Origin: an uncultured Carboxylicivirga sp. | GTDB taxonomy: Bacteria > Bacteroidota > Bacteroidia > Bacteroidales > Marinilabiliaceae | DNA: 64,000 nucleotides | Direction of reading: 5' to 3' | NCBI RefSeq assembly: GCF_963674565.1 | Contig: NZ_OY771430.1 | Location: 2,046,001-2,110,000, forward strand | Shown here: piece by piece, positions 50,454-59,183 of the stretch | How positions within the stretch are numbered: the first letter of the stretch is position 1 | Layout: the number at the start of each line of letters is the position of its first letter | Made by a program: the position numbers and the translations under genes | The notes under the pieces: generated by a model | What the model saw: only the letters and a program-made list of their open reading frames with translations | What the model was told of the DNA's origin: nothing | Database searches by the model: none

Positions 50454-51566
50454 TCAATTAATTCTAAAGAAAGTGATCAGTTGACTTAAATTATTCGCTT
50501 TTAAGGCCAAGTCATTTGCTTTTATCTTTCCTATTTCACTTGCCCTTGCATTCTTTTGTGAGACCTTATCCAGTTCATTAATGGCATTACCAATTTCAAT
50601 TACTCCACTTAATTGTTCTGCACTGGCGTATTGTATCTCTTTCACCATCTTCAATGCCTCTTCTATATGTGGTAAGGTCTCATCAATAGAACTGCTAAAT
50701 TGATTAACAATAAAGGCAGAGTCATTAGCCAGTGCTACAATCTCATCAGCTGCTTTTTTTGATAACTCAGCAAGTTGTTTAACTTCATTGGCTACTACTT
50801 TAAATCCTTTACCGGACGCACCTGCCTTTGTTGATTCAATAGAAGCATTTAATGCCAGAATATTAGTTTGCATTGCTATCTGGTTAACGATGTTAATTTT
50901 CTTTGCTATTAATGTTACAGCAACATGTGAATCATTTATTTGCTTATTAATATGCGACATTTGGGTTAAAGCAACATTAGCTATTCTTTCAGATTCCTTT
51001 GCATTGGTTGAATTTTGTTTAACCATTGAAGTATATTCTTCTATGGTTGCAGAGATTTGCTGTAAAGAACTTGCCTGCAGGAAACTTGAGTTAGCCAGAT
51101 TAGATGCATCGACTGATAAATATTGACTTATCTTCTCCAGATCCTTTGAATTGGATTGCACTTCTGTCACAATCTGGATGAATTTGTCTTTTAAAATTAT
51201 TATGGAATCATGCAGGTACTTTGTTTCATTTCTGAGATTAGACACTTCATTATAGTTATATTTTAAATTACCCTTGGATAACTCTGTAATACTATGTATT
51301 GCTCTTAATATTGGTTGAATTAATGAAATGTTTATATAATAGAATATGGAGGTACCTAAAACAAACAAGATTGGAATGGCCCAATAAAAATGATGATTAC
51401 CAAGCTTACCAACAATATAAAACATCTGACACGATAGAAAAACCAATAATGCAACCAGCCTTCCTATCTCTACCATGATAGACTTTCCAAAGATTAATTG
51501 CAATATCAGATATGCCAAAGGGATACAAAACACCATTAAGGCACCACTTAGTAGGATATCATTCAT
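50454..51566 (-). CDS. Methyl-accepting chemotaxis-type transducer without a sensor domain
   Basis: 370 residues. Three hydrophobic helices (about 5-25, 35-55 and 62-82) are joined by very short loops, so there is no periplasmic ligand domain. A HAMP-like linker follows (about 85-125), then the long signalling coiled coil. The hairpin tip region reads LNASIESTKAGASGKGFKVVANEVKQLAE (about 240-270). The protein is probably a membrane-embedded sensor, or takes its signal from a partner. With the CheY-like, CheC-like and kinase genes it forms a compact signalling group. Confidence 0.88.
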   Translation of the reverse strand: MNDILLSGALMVFCIPLAYLILQLIFGKSIMVEIGRLVALLVFLSCQMFYIVGKLGNHHFYWAIPILFVLGTSIFYYINISLIQPILRAIHSITELSKGNLKYNYNEVSNLRNETKYLHDSIIILKDKFIQIVTEVQSNSKDLEKISQYLSVDASNLANSSFLQASSLQQISATIEEYTSMVKQNSTNAKESERIANVALTQMSHINKQINDSHVAVTLIAKKINIVNQIAMQTNILALNASIESTKAGASGKGFKVVANEVKQLAELSKKAADEIVALANDSAFIVNQFSSSIDETLPHIEEALKMVKEIQYASAEQLSGVIEIGNAINELDKVSQKNARASEIGKIKANDLALKANNLSQLITFFRIN

Positions 51567-52009
51567 ACACTTTTTTTAACGACTTTGTAATTATGCACTT
51601 ATTGCTCTCAATACGAAATCGCTCATTTAAAATTTCTTATCATTAATGCAATTCGTATTTATTAATTAAGCTAAGATTACTGCATTCATCTATTGTAAAA
51701 TGAAGCATCAGATTCATCTTTTACATTCAGAATGACAGAATAGATCCTAAATCATCTTTCAATTTTTTAAAAAGAAGTGCAATATCAATATAAGCGTGAT
51801 GAATTCTAAATATGGAGTAATAATGCAATGAATATACATTATTGGTTTGTGTAAATTGATACATTGTTTTCATAGATATGATCTTATATTTCATTTGTAA
51901 ATATAAATTGACCATATCTCATTCAATGTATCAATTGAACTTAAATCAAATCAGTAATTTACCTAATTTCAGATACAGATTACACTTATAAAACCAGCAA
52001 ATAAAGAAT
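51567..52009. other. 443-bp gap
   Basis: AT-rich intergenic DNA between the transducer gene and the NarL-type regulator. A 62-codon stretch at 51727-51915 (minus) shows no recognisable features and is probably chance. No terminator or promoter box stands out. Confidence 0.55.
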
Positions 52010-52687
52010 TTAAGAGGCTACCTGATCCAACAAATTGGTATCAATTAGACTATTCTTCAAACTGAAAAATATTAATTGCATTACATTTTTACTGTTTGTT
52101 TTCTTTAGTATATTTTCTTTATGCTTATCAACTGTTCGTTCTGAAATAAATAACCTGTTGCCAATATCCTTTCGTGGAATACCTGCGCATAATAATTTTA
52201 AAATTTGCAATTCTCTGGCTGATAAATTATGTGCTTCCTTATCATCATTGTCAACCATCTGATTATCCATAGCTCTTCTTGAAAGTTTAATGATAACCTT
52301 TGATGAGAAATAATTATTACCCTTCATAACAGCATCAATTGCTTTAAAAATAACATTTGGCGAGGCCTCCTTTAATACATATCCATCTACTCCGGCTTTA
52401 ATCATCTTTTCAACATATTCTATACTTTCAAGTGATGAAAACCCAAGTATTTTAATTCCAGGATATTGATCTTTTATCTTAATTGTTGCCGTTATACCAT
52501 CCATTAAAGGCATTAAAATATCCATAAAAACCACATCAAAATCCGCATCTTTCTCTAAATAATTGAGTATCTCCTCACCATCACTAAACATGAGTAGTTT
52601 ATTGTTCTCAGTGGTCAAATTTATGATTGATTTAAATCCTTCACGAAACAAAGGATGGTCATCCACTATAGCAATTCGATATTTCAT
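52010..52687 (-). CDS. NarL/LuxR-family response regulator
   Basis: 225 residues. The receiver domain (about 1-120) has IVDDHPLFREG, VVFMDILMPLMDG (phospho-Asp near 56) and VLKEASP. The C-terminal GerE-type helix-turn-helix (about 155-215) has LSARELQILKLLCAGIPRKDIGNRLFISERTVDKHKENI. It binds DNA when phosphorylated. The nearby kinases are possible partners. It is the only DNA-binding regulator in the signalling region. Confidence 0.93.
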   Translation of the reverse strand: MKYRIAIVDDHPLFREGFKSIINLTTENNKLLMFSDGEEILNYLEKDADFDVVFMDILMPLMDGITATIKIKDQYPGIKILGFSSLESIEYVEKMIKAGVDGYVLKEASPNVIFKAIDAVMKGNNYFSSKVIIKLSRRAMDNQMVDNDDKEAHNLSARELQILKLLCAGIPRKDIGNRLFISERTVDKHKENILKKTNSKNVMQLIFFSLKNSLIDTNLLDQVAS

Positions 52688-53132
52688 ATTCCTCTTTTTA
52701 GTTATATTTTATACTGTTTTCTCTTCTAATAAATATTAACAAATAAAATGATATAATTGATCTTTAAATTTTACTTACATTCACATTAAATCTGAAAGTC
52801 GATTTAAAAAAAGACTGAGAATCCATTTTTTTTGCTTAGTTCAATAATGTAAATATTTATGGGACTCCTCTGCCAATCAAATCTAATAAACTAATAATTA
52901 ACTAAATTCTTGACTTAATCTAAATACTTTCTAAATGCAACAGTACCTAACAAACAGATAAAGGTTTCAGTAGTATAAGACTTACTACCAATTTGCCTCA
53001 TTAACTGACGGACAGCTTTATAAAATGACAATAGAATGTTATCAAAAGGTATTGGCGTTAGTGAAACTTCGATTTCCGACTTGGGATTAAAGTATTGCCC
53101 CGCTAACGGGTAAGACTATACAACCATGTGAA
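52688..53132. other. 445-bp gap
   Basis: Low-complexity AT-rich DNA, then GGTATTGGCG and CCCCGCTAACGGG near 53046-53110. The last contains a short CCCG/CGGG palindrome. No gene is supported. The region may mark the border between the signalling genes and the mobilization genes. Confidence 0.4.
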
Positions 53133-53432
53133 ATGGCAAGAAAGTGGGACTGGAGTGTGTTTGAAAGCCTTTACAATAAATTGCTAAGCCATAAAAGTAT
53201 TAAAAAGAACCATTTAAACTACGTTATTGAAGAGATAAGATGTCAATCTGTAAAACTTATTGATAGTTCAACTACACATTTTTTGCCTGTTTATATTCGA
53301 TTGGTCCAAATTTCTATAGCTAAGGGGGACATTAAAGAAAAAACACTTTCATGGAACTTGATGTATTACTTCCATATGTTGTTAAAATATCAGAAGCCAG
53401 AGTGCATCACAAGCATGAAATATAACAGTTGA
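53133..53432 (+). CDS. Small hypothetical protein, uncertain
   Basis: 99 residues, the only plus-strand reading frame of note in this part. The start MARKWDWSVFESLYNKLL and the middle LPVYIRLVQISIAKGDIK are helix-like and balanced in composition, more like a real protein than chance. There is no family match, no clear promoter and no coupled neighbour. It could be a conserved small cargo gene or a decayed one. Confidence 0.35.
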   Translation: MARKWDWSVFESLYNKLLSHKSIKKNHLNYVIEEIRCQSVKLIDSSTTHFLPVYIRLVQISIAKGDIKEKTLSWNLMYYFHMLLKYQKPECITSMKYNS

Positions 53433-53710
53433 TATTCCGTAAGAACATCATCATAGATGAAGACTGCGGATATTTTGATTTCGCTTTAATATTCAAAATT
53501 ATTGCTTTCTCAAATTATTCTGTACCATTTTAAGTGAAGGCAACATATTAATATAAACAGTTTATGAGACTATCAAAGCCGGGGTGAATTGTAGAGCAGT
53601 GAATTGTCTCAGAAAAGGGTACTTTTATAAGATGCCGAAAAAAAACAAATAATTAAAATTATTTAATTTTAAAAAGACTAGCTATTTTCAAAAAAACTTA
53701 TAATACTATA

Positions 53711-55144
53711 TCACTGTATTCCCTTCCCTTTCTTTCTTCTTTTCATTCGACCATATAACTTGGGCTTTCCTGGCTCATCACTTCTACCAATTTGATTAAC
53801 CACTTCCCAAATATACTGGTGTTTTAATCTTTCAAAACAATCCGGTTTTGAGTATAAATTCTCTACTAAACTTTGCTTGACACTCTTTTCTTCTGCCCTA
53901 TCCAATAGAAAGTTTAAATGTGATTTAACTGCTTTCTCAATTGTTGCAGTCTGATTTGAATCCATTTCCGCATTCAGCTTTTTAAAGCTGTCTAATTTTC
54001 CGAAATCAAATCCATTTACGGCTGATTTCATTGCCCCAATATTCTTAAATGAATTAGAATTTATCGATAAAGAATGATTAAGAAACTGAGCTTCTTTTTT
54101 GTTAAAAATCAGAGCTCCGGCTTCCCGAATTAAGCCATAAAAATCATCAGAAGACAATACAAAATCCTTCAATCTGGAACGATACTTTTTAATTAAAAAC
54201 TGAGCATCAATGGGCGCTTTATCCTTAATTGAAAATACAGTCAGATTCTTGTTCTTAGAATTTCGATACAGTAACAAGTCATTTCTAAATAAAGCTGCTT
54301 TAAGTTCTTCTTCAGAGTAAAAGCGATAGTCTTTATTCAGGGCTTTCAACACTCGTTCTATTTCTGATTGGCGTTGATTTATGATTTTAGACTCCGGTTC
54401 ATTTATGATTGAATGCTCATAATCGGGGTAATCTTTAAAATCTGATAGTGAAATGGGATGTCTTAGAGGATTACCATTCTGATCAGTCACAAAAACACTA
54501 TACCCTCTTTCACTTTCTTTGATCTCTAGGTTATATCCCTTTAGAATATCCAGGTATTGCTGTTTGCTATCCAAAGCTGATTCGTTGAGGAGCAAAAAGG
54601 TCGATTGAATAGTGTTGTATAATTCCTGACTGATATTATCTGGGATCAGCTGGTTAGTCTGAGTCAGCTTGGAACTATGATCAAGATGATAGGTTTGCTC
54701 CAGGTTGGTAACAAAAGTATTAATCCGTCTTTTTTCATTGTTATCTTTAATCTTTTTAAAGCTATGTAAGTCAATTCTTGTGCTTACGAGGTGAAAATGT
54801 TCCCTGTCAATGTCCTTATGATGATAGACAAAATAAGGTTGATCACCATAACCCATCTGCTTCATAAAACGGTCCATCTCCTTTTTAAGATCATTGACAC
54901 TCATCTTTTTCATATCCTCCGGACCGGGATTAAACGAAACATGAAAACATTTTTGTTTGACCCGTGAATTGGTGGCCTCAATATTACGGATGGTATCCAT
55001 ACGAAAATCCTTGGGAACAGAAAATGGATTTGTGGCATTGGTGTTTTTATGATGAAAGAATTTTGCCTTCCCTTTCTCTACCTTACTTTCATTGTACAAT
55101 AAGGCAGCTTCAGTACTTGTCGACTGATGCATCACAATCACCAT
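53711..55144 (-). CDS. MobB-like relaxase (conjugative DNA nicking enzyme)
   Basis: 477 residues. The N-terminus MHQSTSTEAALLYNESKVEKGKA matches Bacteroides mobilization relaxases, in which the Tyr of LLYNE is the nicking residue. FVYHHKDIDREHFHLVSTRID (about 105-125) provides the metal-binding histidines (HxH). The C-terminal half is helical and basic. It would cut oriT and lead the strand into the recipient. It starts 3 bp after the accessory gene on the same strand, so they form one operon. The oriT should lie upstream of that gene, where a perfect 9-bp inverted repeat is found. Confidence 0.87.
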   Translation of the reverse strand: MVIVMHQSTSTEAALLYNESKVEKGKAKFFHHKNTNATNPFSVPKDFRMDTIRNIEATNSRVKQKCFHVSFNPGPEDMKKMSVNDLKKEMDRFMKQMGYGDQPYFVYHHKDIDREHFHLVSTRIDLHSFKKIKDNNEKRRINTFVTNLEQTYHLDHSSKLTQTNQLIPDNISQELYNTIQSTFLLLNESALDSKQQYLDILKGYNLEIKESERGYSVFVTDQNGNPLRHPISLSDFKDYPDYEHSIINEPESKIINQRQSEIERVLKALNKDYRFYSEEELKAALFRNDLLLYRNSKNKNLTVFSIKDKAPIDAQFLIKKYRSRLKDFVLSSDDFYGLIREAGALIFNKKEAQFLNHSLSINSNSFKNIGAMKSAVNGFDFGKLDSFKKLNAEMDSNQTATIEKAVKSHLNFLLDRAEEKSVKQSLVENLYSKPDCFERLKHQYIWEVVNQIGRSDEPGKPKLYGRMKRRKKGKGIQ

Positions 55145-55147
55145 TGT

Positions 55148-55534
55148 TCAATTTTTTAGATCCATCAAAATCAAATGTTTGGCCAGGGCTACATGACAGT
55201 CTTTGAGCACCTCAAAACTGGAGCGAATGGTAGACATATCCTCTTTTTTAAGCATATAGGTATTGTAAGCATTGAGCTTATGAGCCACCTGATTCAGGTT
55301 GGTGCCCAGCTTAACCAGGTCATAGTCCAGTGTTCTGAACAGAGTATAGAACTCATCAGTGACTTCAATTCGTTTAACCAGTCGCTTTCTAAAAATCCTT
55401 TCACGGATAAAATCACTCAGGCATCTGACATTTTCCTTTGAGAATAAATCCTGCAACTTTTGCCTTTCTGCTATAGTCAGATAAACTTTTAACTGCACAT
55501 TTCTTTTGTTCTCTTCGTCTTTTTTTGGCCTCAT
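55148..55534 (-). CDS. MobA-like relaxosome accessory protein (ribbon-helix-helix)
   Basis: 128 residues. NVQLKVYLTIAERQKLQDLF forms the N-terminal beta ribbon and first helix of a ribbon-helix-helix fold, followed by LSDFIRERIF. The C-terminal part (NLNQVAHKLNAYNTY) is the Bacteroides mobilization signature. It binds oriT and helps the relaxase nick. The relaxase gene starts 3 bp after its stop. No signal peptide. Confidence 0.85.
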   Translation of the reverse strand: MRPKKDEENKRNVQLKVYLTIAERQKLQDLFSKENVRCLSDFIRERIFRKRLVKRIEVTDEFYTLFRTLDYDLVKLGTNLNQVAHKLNAYNTYMLKKEDMSTIRSSFEVLKDCHVALAKHLILMDLKN

Positions 55535-55587
55535 ATTCCTCTATTCTTATCCTGTAAAATCATCATCCCTCGAAGAGCAAGAAATCC

Positions 55588-55608
55588 GTTTTTCAGGTAC
55601 TGAAAAAC
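55588..55608. promoter_or_regulatory. Perfect inverted repeat upstream of the mob genes, oriT candidate
   Basis: GTTTTTCAG (55588-55596) and CTGAAAAAC (55600-55608) are exact reverse complements with a 3-nt loop. The site lies 54 bp upstream of the accessory mob gene, the usual place for oriT in Bacteroides elements. It could also be an operator. No nick-site consensus was matched. Confidence 0.5.
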
Positions 55609-55659
55609 ACATCTTGCATTTACTTCGTAGCTGTTATTCATTCATCATTTTTTATTGAT

Positions 55660-55691
55660 AAAAAAAGGAAAAGTCCACAATTAACTTTTCC
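55660..55691 (-). terminator. Rho-independent terminator of the transfer operon
   Basis: Read on the minus strand: GGAAAAGT, a 9-nt loop, ACTTTTCC, then TTTTTTT. The perfect 8-bp stem spans 55667-55691 and the T-run 55660-55666. It lies 27 bp after the last transfer-operon gene (stop at 55718) and separates it from the mob genes. Confidence 0.9.
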
Positions 55692-55717
55692 CTTTTTAGC
55701 TGAAGGTTGAATGGTTT

Positions 55718-56395
55718 TCAACCTACTTTGATCCCTTTACTTTTTTTTACCGTTTCGGTTTTGTCCTGTTTCTGATTTTGTCCTTTTTCTTGTTTAAAAT
55801 CGGAAAACGAGATAGTACGTCCGGCAGGATCAACCTGGAGTGTAGCTGAGAATTTTTTATCGTTCTTTCCGGTCATACCATCCAGGCTGACTTTGCCACC
55901 TTCCATCAGGGTTTTCTTTTGCGATTCACTCAAACTAACCCCTTTAATAGAATCTGAAAGGGTAATATTCTTTTGCTTTAATGGAATGATCTCGTTGGTC
56001 TTAGGATCGACACCAATAAAATAATTGTCTTTCTTACCGTTCAGATCCTGCAGCTCAATCACTTTACCAATATTGCGGTCATTCAGCAAAGCCGCTTTTT
56101 CGTCAATGGTGAAAGTATGCCCCATAAACTGATCCGGGATATGCAGACGCTGAATAGGATGCAATCTGACTTTGATCTCATCGCCTTCCTGCTGTAAACG
56201 AATCTTGGCAGGTATACGGTAGTTTTCATCATTGATGCTGGCATTAACGGTATAGAGTTTCTGAGACCGGAATCCATTTAAAAAATCATTCAGTTCCCGC
56301 TGATCCATCTTTTCAATAAAATCCCTTTTGATCCCCACCTTTTCGAGTTTGTCCAGAGGTACGTCTTCCAGTTTGTAACGCGTGTTTTGTTCCAT
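55718..56395 (-). CDS. DUF3945/DUF4099-like mobile-element protein
   Basis: 225 residues. The N-terminus LEDVPLDKLEKVGIKRDFIEK with QRELNDFLNGF, the DENYRIPAKIRLQQ strand pairs and the KKTLMEGGKVSLDGM segment are typical of DUF4099/DUF3945 proteins of Bacteroides conjugative elements. The C-terminus is lysine-rich (KQDKTETVKKSKG). Its function is not established; it may bind DNA or the relaxosome. It is the last gene of the transfer operon, 28 bp after the coupling-protein stop. Confidence 0.75.
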   Translation of the reverse strand: MEQNTRYKLEDVPLDKLEKVGIKRDFIEKMDQRELNDFLNGFRSQKLYTVNASINDENYRIPAKIRLQQEGDEIKVRLHPIQRLHIPDQFMGHTFTIDEKAALLNDRNIGKVIELQDLNGKKDNYFIGVDPKTNEIIPLKQKNITLSDSIKGVSLSESQKKTLMEGGKVSLDGMTGKNDKKFSATLQVDPAGRTISFSDFKQEKGQNQKQDKTETVKKSKGIKVG

Positions 56396-56423
56396 AATCC
56401 TACTGTTTTTAGTTCAACATATA

Positions 56424-58349
56424 TCAGAGGCCCTGACCAATGACAGATGATCGGATGGCCTTTATTTCATTTTGTATTTTCAGCCGGTTGTTCTCTAAAA
56501 CTTTCTTCTGATTATCAAAGCGATAATAAACCGGCATACTGAGCTCCAGCTTATCATCACCGGGATTCTCATTTTTAATAAAAGCATTGAAATTCTTGTG
56601 TTCTATTGGATAGCGAAAGCTGTCGGCCACCTGACCCACCATATGGCCTTGCGGCAATGTTGATATACGGCCTTCAGGCACCAGAAAATCCATCTGGGTA
56701 GAGATGGTTGAAGATTGTCGACTCCTGTCTATACTCAGGGACTGGCGTTGTTGCAAAACCTTACCCATCCGGTTTTGGATATATCTGGCAGTCTCTCCCG
56801 TAGCCTGTCCTGAGAATACATTACCAATATTGGTCAAGATGGCATTGGCGGCTTCCTTACCATAGTCTCTAATCAGCTGATCAATAGTCTGAATACCCAA
56901 AAGGGTGCTTATCCGGTTGCTTCTGGCTGTGGCAATCAATGTGTCCAGCCCCCTGAAATAGATGGTCGGCAGCTCATCAAAGATCAGGGAAGACGGACGT
57001 TGGTCTTTCCGGTTGATAATCTTCAGCATCCGGGTCACAAAAAGAGACAATACTGCGCCGTACATTTCAATGCGGAGCGGGTTATTAGCCAGGCACACTA
57101 TCTTTGGCGACAGTGGATGATTGATATCAAGAGTAAAATCATTTCCTGAGCATATCCAGTAAATTTCAGAAGTGATAATCTTGGAGATGGCAATCTTAAG
57201 GCTTCCCAGCTGACCTTCCAGCTGCTCACTGGCCCCTCTCAGGTGAGCATTTACAAAGGGATTTATGATATTGGCCACATCAGACTCAGTGGACATTATG
57301 GCAAACAGGTCATCATAATCAAGCTGAAGGAGTTCAATTACATGCGGCAGGGTACAGAAACGCCCCTGTTCGTACCGTTTAAAAAACCAAATGACAGCTG
57401 CCAGAAAAGTCACAGCTGACTCAGAAAAGAACTCGCCCTGCTTGCGGATCCATTCTCTGTTCAGGTTATAGAGTATGGTTCTGGAGGCTTCAAAGGCATC
57501 CACCGGGCTATCCATTAGTTCTGGTGCAAGGGGATTACATCGTAAACTTCGGGTGACATCATCCAGATTAATAATACAAAAGCGAAGGTTCTCCGCATTT
57601 TTGCCATTGATCCGCTGTTTCAAAAAACAATAATAAGCCAGTTGTGAGAGATCTGGGTATTTAAAGTCATACAAACACATAGCAAAGCCTTTTTTCAGAT
57701 GCTGCCTGATAAAAGGTTGGACCACACTAAAGGATTTACCTGATCCCGGTGTTCCAATAACCATAGTGGCCCTGAAAGGATTCACCACATTAATCCAACC
57801 GATCCGTTTCCTGTTTCGATAGGCATATAGTGTTGAAAGATTAACGGAATATACATTGTCGATCCGCTTTTCTTCCTGCTGAAAACTCTCATTATCCAAG
57901 TTAAACCGGTCTTTCATCAGGTTGACATTAATCAACTTAGATACATTGTCAAACCCAATATTAATCAGCACAAAAGCTCCTAAAGATGATAACTGGTAAG
58001 CAACAGGGTAATCCTGGTAAAACCTCAATACTCCCCAGTAAATGCCCAATCCAAAGAGTACCTGTAATACGATGGTTTGTACCGTCAAATCAGGATCTTT
58101 ACGGCTTCGGGTGCCCACACAAGTCACAAATAAAACCGACAAGGTTACTATTTTAGATACAATGGGATCAGACAGAAAAGACATCTGCTGCAGTTTATCA
58201 AATGCAAAATCCAGCTCTTCCTGGTATAATCCCAGCTGCACATAATAGCCCTTACAAGAGATATACAGGGATAAGATAAGCAAAAGGTAGCACAGGAACC
58301 GGAATGATTCATGCAGTCTGATCAGGTATTGTCCTTCTGTATTAGACAT
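56424..58349 (-). CDS. VirD4/TraG-type coupling ATPase (MobC-like)
   Basis: 641 residues. Two to three N-terminal membrane helices (about 13-33, 65-85 and 97-140) are followed by the ATPase domain. Walker A is VIGTPGSGKSFSVVQPF (about 193-209) and Walker B is SSLIFDELPTIYFRG. FSGQATGETARYIQNRMG near 510-530 is also typical. The protein brings the relaxase-DNA complex to the secretion channel. It is next to DUF4099 and transfer genes, as in CTnDOT-type elements, where this ATPase is called MobC. Confidence 0.92.
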   Translation of the reverse strand: MSNTEGQYLIRLHESFRFLCYLLLILSLYISCKGYYVQLGLYQEELDFAFDKLQQMSFLSDPIVSKIVTLSVLFVTCVGTRSRKDPDLTVQTIVLQVLFGLGIYWGVLRFYQDYPVAYQLSSLGAFVLINIGFDNVSKLINVNLMKDRFNLDNESFQQEEKRIDNVYSVNLSTLYAYRNRKRIGWINVVNPFRATMVIGTPGSGKSFSVVQPFIRQHLKKGFAMCLYDFKYPDLSQLAYYCFLKQRINGKNAENLRFCIINLDDVTRSLRCNPLAPELMDSPVDAFEASRTILYNLNREWIRKQGEFFSESAVTFLAAVIWFFKRYEQGRFCTLPHVIELLQLDYDDLFAIMSTESDVANIINPFVNAHLRGASEQLEGQLGSLKIAISKIITSEIYWICSGNDFTLDINHPLSPKIVCLANNPLRIEMYGAVLSLFVTRMLKIINRKDQRPSSLIFDELPTIYFRGLDTLIATARSNRISTLLGIQTIDQLIRDYGKEAANAILTNIGNVFSGQATGETARYIQNRMGKVLQQRQSLSIDRSRQSSTISTQMDFLVPEGRISTLPQGHMVGQVADSFRYPIEHKNFNAFIKNENPGDDKLELSMPVYYRFDNQKKVLENNRLKIQNEIKAIRSSVIGQGL

Positions 58350-58369
58350 TTTATTAAGGAGTTATTGGT

Positions 58370-59173
58370 TCAGTATTTCAATGGTATAGCCTTTTTAATG
58401 GCTTTGTTTTTAATGATTAGTTCCAGATCACGGCCGGTATAATTTTCTGATTCTTCACTTAGACTGATCCTGATGATTTTATGAGAAGGAATGGTAAAGG
58501 CATAAAAAACCATTACTATTGTCTGGCTTTCTCCCGGTAGTATCACAAACTCTTCATTGGATACTTTATAGGGTTCCACCGGATATTCCTGCCTGTTGGC
58601 TGCTTTTTTTGGTTTCTTGTCTTGCATCAGAAACACAGGTATGCCGGTTTTATAGATAATATTGGAATGGTTAACGATGGTCAGCCTGACAAACATTAGA
58701 TCCTGAGCTACCCCTATCCCTTCCATTGAAAAAACAACATTGTCTTTTGAGGTATGTTTAAATTGTCTTCCTTTCTCAACTTTCAGCATTTCATCCATGC
58801 AGTCAATCACCCTGTCCGGAGGTAGTGATGAAGAGCTTACAGACTTGATGGGCTCTCCTATAAATTGTCTGATATCCAGATTCAGATTAACTTTTTCGTT
58901 GTAGACCACCTCCAGACAGTATAACTGACCATCACAAATAAACGTAAGGGAGCTTTTTCCTTCAAATGGTTCCAGGGCTTTAAAGCGTAATACATTGGGA
59001 TAGTGATTCAGCGGTTCAGCCATCAACTTTTGGGGATCTCCGGCTTGAACATAGCTTATTGTTGAATGGCAAAGCAGATGAACAAAACTATGCTCATTCA
59101 CCATGACCAGGTTTTCAGATATGGCTTTTGTTGATAAAAGCACTATCAGTAGTGTAAAGATCATTGATTTCAT
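58370..59173 (-). CDS. traN: TraN-like (DUF4138) outer-membrane conjugation protein
   Basis: 267 residues with an N-terminal signal peptide (MIFTLLIVLLSTKAIS). Beta-rich, with HFKYTSKDNVVFSMEGIGVAQDLMFVRLTI and a C-terminal VILPGESQTIVMVFYAFTIP as in DUF4138. It is the VirB9-like part of the Bacteroides conjugation channel and sits between TraM and the coupling ATPase in the usual order. The gene begins 11 bp after the TraM stop. Confidence 0.83.
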   Translation of the reverse strand: MKSMIFTLLIVLLSTKAISENLVMVNEHSFVHLLCHSTISYVQAGDPQKLMAEPLNHYPNVLRFKALEPFEGKSSLTFICDGQLYCLEVVYNEKVNLNLDIRQFIGEPIKSVSSSSLPPDRVIDCMDEMLKVEKGRQFKHTSKDNVVFSMEGIGVAQDLMFVRLTIVNHSNIIYKTGIPVFLMQDKKPKKAANRQEYPVEPYKVSNEEFVILPGESQTIVMVFYAFTIPSHKIIRISLSEESENYTGRDLELIIKNKAIKKAIPLKY

Positions 59174-59183
59174 GATTCATGGA

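Noticed and set aside
51727..51915. A 62-codon minus-strand gene
   Set aside because: Composition and lack of a coupled neighbour suggest chance in AT-rich DNA.
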